Shown in pieces: positions 61,046 through 64,000 of a DNA stretch of 64,000 nt (positions are counted from its first letter, which is position 1; every line of letters begins with the position of its first letter). The stretch is from Channallabes apus (lineage: Eukaryota; Chordata; Actinopteri; Siluriformes; Clariidae). A program made the position numbers and the translations under genes. The DNA is taken from NCBI GenBank assembly GCA_030522415.1, contig CM060121.1, positions 23,212,142 through 23,276,141 of the forward strand, given 5' to 3'. Under the pieces are notes generated by a model. That model did no database searches and was not told the DNA's origin. It saw only the letters and a list, made by a program, of their open reading frames with translations.

Positions 61046-63165
61046 TTGGTCTTTGACTGTTATAGTACTGTGTTAACCAGATTTTTTTTTTTCTTTTTTC
61101 TTTTTTTTTTTTCAATCATATGTAGTCTTAGTTGTGGATTTCAAAGAGTTTCAAGTTCTTTGGAAATAGGTCTAACTGACAGTTTGCTGAAGGCTCTTTT
61201 TCCACAGGGTTCCTGTTGAAGATGAAGCAGTTATTTCCAGCTATTTTGATTGGAAAATCAAAAAAAAAAAAAACTGTGATTCACAGTACAAAAATGAAAG
61301 TCACCTCTTCTATGTCGGGAGCTTAAATGACCTCTCTTTTCTTCTGTACAGCGACAAAATGAAATGATGCATTTGTTCTGATCTGGGGGAAACATTGCTT
61401 CTCGTTAAAGTCTGTCTTTGACAAGAAAGAACACACATCGAGTGGCTGTTGTAGATTTTAGCCGCTGAGTGCTTTCAGAGAATGGATGTACACTTGTTCG
61501 GCCTCTTCGTAAACGTTGGACGAAGCAATTTTGTTACACCCATGAGTGTATCTATCTTTGAGAAGTGCTAGGATGATAAATAGACTGGGGACGGACCTGC
61601 ATATGCAGTAGGTTTCTATATACGGAGCTCCGCTGACAACGCGTCCAAGAGACGACACGTTCCTTTGGCAGCTGAGAAAAATGCGTTACTTTGCAGAGGC
61701 TGAATTTTGTCAAACAGTCGCATTTCACTATTAGTAAGACTTGGAAAGACCCTCCATGATGTCACCCACCGGTTTCCTGACTATCAAAATGCCCTGTTTA
61801 GTGTGTGGGAGCTCTGATCATCACAGTCTACCTACTGTACCTGAGGTACCACAAGGTATATCTAGCTTAGATGGAGTACTTTATTAATCCCAAATGGAAA
61901 TGTTATGATGATAAATGATGATAATGTTCCTTTTGCAGTTAATTCAACCCCATCATGATGCCCTACACATCATCCTGTGTCGGGTCCTGCATTTCTTGTG
62001 GTAAGGTAAACTACAGTACATCGCATCCACAACTGGTTAACTAAAGTGATGCATAGCAGATAGCTAGCAGTTTGACACCTGCCATGCAGACGACACTCAA
62101 ATGAACCATATTACAGTATGGGTAATGTTATGGTGAATGGGAAATGTACAGTAGCTATGATGATCAAAACTGTTTATTTTGTTTACCAGATTTAAAATGT
62201 TTATCTCTGTAGTAAATTTGGGCGTCTAGTGGTCATTCAAGGCACTGCACGATTTGGCACTTCCCCGTTGGATAAATTTTTCAGAACTAAAGGTTGTCGT
62301 TTGGGTACAGCTTTTTGCCTTTTGTTTCTTGTTATATTCTAAATGAACCAACACTGTGATTCCCAAACAATAAAGAAAAAAACTCCTTGGGTGAATTTTC
62401 TGTGACCACGCCCGGATGCTGTTCAGCTCAACACAAAAATGACGTTACATGATTATGACCAGCTTGAAGTAGATTGTTTTCCTATAACAGGACAGTCGAA
62501 AGTGTTTTTCCTTTTACACCACTTCATCCTTTTGTGCTGTTTACTTAAACCTTGATCCCATCTTTGCTGGGTCAAACTTTCCTTGGAAATAACTTGCGTA
62601 ACTTGTTACTTAATTCCACTCTGTAAATGGTCGTTAACTTATCTACAAACAATATTGATGACACACATAAAATAAAATATTCGTAATTTATCTTTCTGAG
62701 ATCTGTCAATGGGAAAGACACCCAATTTGTTTGGTTAAAAGCAACAGAGTAATTAAACCATTTGCAAAATAAATCATGTTTTTCTTGTAAAATATAATTA
62801 AAGCAATGTTTGTTTTTTGCTCTAAATATTTTATGCTATATCCAGAGTAGGGTTTGACCAGCTGTAACAAAGCAAATGGCAGCTAAAAAGAAAAAAACAT
62901 TTTTTGCATTTATTTTATTTAAGCTTGCAAAAATTAATCAAATCTTTTTTTGAAATAACATTGAATAAAACAGAACAATGTGTGCATTCATGTCTGAAGT
63001 ACTGTGATGAGCTAGATTCTAAGAACTAGAATAATGAGCTTTTCTCTGCGCTCTCTGCACAGCTTACGGAGAACGCATCCTCCTTTTTGTGCATTACAAA
63101 TGGACTGCATTCATGTAAAACTCCTCAGCTCCGGTCCTGGGAGACCAGTGTCCGGCCTATTTTTT
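61046..63165. other. Intergenic DNA downstream of SPOP, nothing recognised
   Basis: AT-rich with poly-T runs near 61082-61112 and a poly-A run near 61260. No coding exon, RNA gene or clear transposon was identified. Confidence 0.5.
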
Positions 63166-63340
63166 ATAATTCAGTGTTTAAGGCATTGGACTACGGTTCA
63201 GAAGGTCCGGTCCAAGGTTCAAACTCCAGTTACCACTTTTGGGCCCTTGAGCAAGACCCTTAACCCTCAACTGCTCAGATGTATAACGAGATAAAAATGT
63301 AAGTCGCTCTGGATAATGCCGAAATGTATAATTCACCAAC
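63166..63340 (+). mobile_element. tRNA-derived SINE
   Basis: An A-box-like TTTAAGGCATTGGACTACGG, a B box GGTTCAAACTCC, the body CTTGAGCAAGACCCTTAACC, and the tail GTAAGTCGCTCTGGATAATG. It is the same type as 6421-6580, diverged. Confidence 0.85.
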
Positions 63341-63499
63341 CCCTAAACACACCCACTGAACCTGGACATTAACAGATCAGTTGAATCACCAAACTATGTT
63401 AGACACTGAGCATCTGCACCGGAGGTGGAGTCGAGGATCCCTGATTTACTGTAGATGGTGCGTTCATTTTCTTTGTATGAACAAAATCTGGCAGTGTTT

Positions 63500-64000
63500 C
63501 CAATTTATGCCATCAGCTGCATACAGTGGTGTAAAAAAAATCTTTTATACCCAACCCACCATCCCCCTAAAAAAGTCAAAGTGGATGCAATGAATGTCTA
63601 GGACGTTTGTGAAAAGAGGAGCTTCCTCCTTTATCTTTCTCTCAGAGAATGCGAACGCACAGGGCCTTGGGTATCCTTTCAACCACTTATTACCCTCGGG
63701 GCAAATTGGACCGAGGAACTTATAAGAGAGAAGAATGTGTGTGGAGGGTGTGTGTGTAGGATGTGTGATCAAAAAAAATAATTCTATCCTTTATAACAAA
63801 AATAAATGGGTCGATTTGACCCAAGGGCAACATGAGAGTTAATGCAGACAAGAGTGCTGAATTCAGCTTCACTCCTTCAACCATAAACGGTGTGCAAAGA
63901 ACTTGACAAACCGTCTGAGGTGTCACCCGGAGGTTTCCTGAAGAGCGGTTTTTAAGCTCCACTGTGGGAGTTCTGGTCATCGCCATCTTGTCAGCAGCTT
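63500..64000. other. Intergenic DNA, possible piggyBac-like end at TTAA
   Basis: On the minus strand a TTAA at 63839-63842 is followed by CTCTCATGTTGCCCTTGGGT and CAAATCGACCC, similar to the CCCTTGGGTCAAATTGACCC-type ends of some fish TTAA elements. No second end or transposase is visible in the window. A minus-strand frame at 63720-63986 is not recognised. Confidence 0.3.

Overview
The window is vertebrate, almost certainly teleost, nuclear DNA. The evidence is spliced exons with GT-AG introns, very long AT-rich introns, abundant dinucleotide microsatellites, and fish-type transposons (Tc1/mariner, hAT-like, BEL/Pao, RTE and L2-like LINEs, tRNA-derived SINEs, V-SINE). The SINE types would suit an ostariophysan such as a catfish, but that is inference. 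There is no prokaryotic content, CRISPR array, rRNA or functional tRNA.

The only host gene I can support is SPOP (speckle-type POZ protein, the substrate adaptor of CUL3 ubiquitin ligases), on the + strand. Six coding exons are present: 16749-16876, 38241-38418, 43932-43987, 53452-53574, 55354-55496 and 59949-60093. Joined, they encode residues 118-374 by human numbering: the second half of the MATH domain, the BTB and BACK domains and the C-terminal basic tail. The phases fit at every junction and the stop is at 60091-60093. A probable poly(A) signal lies at 61023. Exons for residues 1-117 were not found and probably lie upstream of base 1. The substrate-pocket residues present here are conserved, and the absence of the SPOPL-type insertion supports SPOP rather than SPOPL.

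Layout: 1-16748 is the end of an upstream intron packed with nested mobile elements: LINE tails, several Tc1 copies, an internally deleted BEL/Pao retrotransposon with two recognisable LTRs, and SINEs. 16877-38240 is a 21 kb intron holding a mariner relic, a SINE with perfect target-site duplications, microsatellites, GC-rich segments and a structurally complete Tc1 transposon (31858-33477) whose 340-residue transposase is intact. 38419-43931 holds hAT-like, mariner and Tc1 relics and an (AT)n tract. 43988-53451 holds a second copy of an internally deleted Tc1 derivative (the first is at 13499-14852) and a 3.3 kb G-rich minisatellite of about 113 units of 29/30 bp with higher-order duplications. 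53575-59948 holds mariner and Tc1 relics. After the SPOP 3' end, 61046-64000 is intergenic with one SINE.

The most unusual items are the minisatellite (each unit can be written as a two-tetrad G-quadruplex motif on the SPOP RNA-like strand), the intact Tc1 element, the twin deletion-derivative Tc1 copies, and microsatellites lying directly against SPOP splice sites. I found no convincing undescribed multi-gene system.
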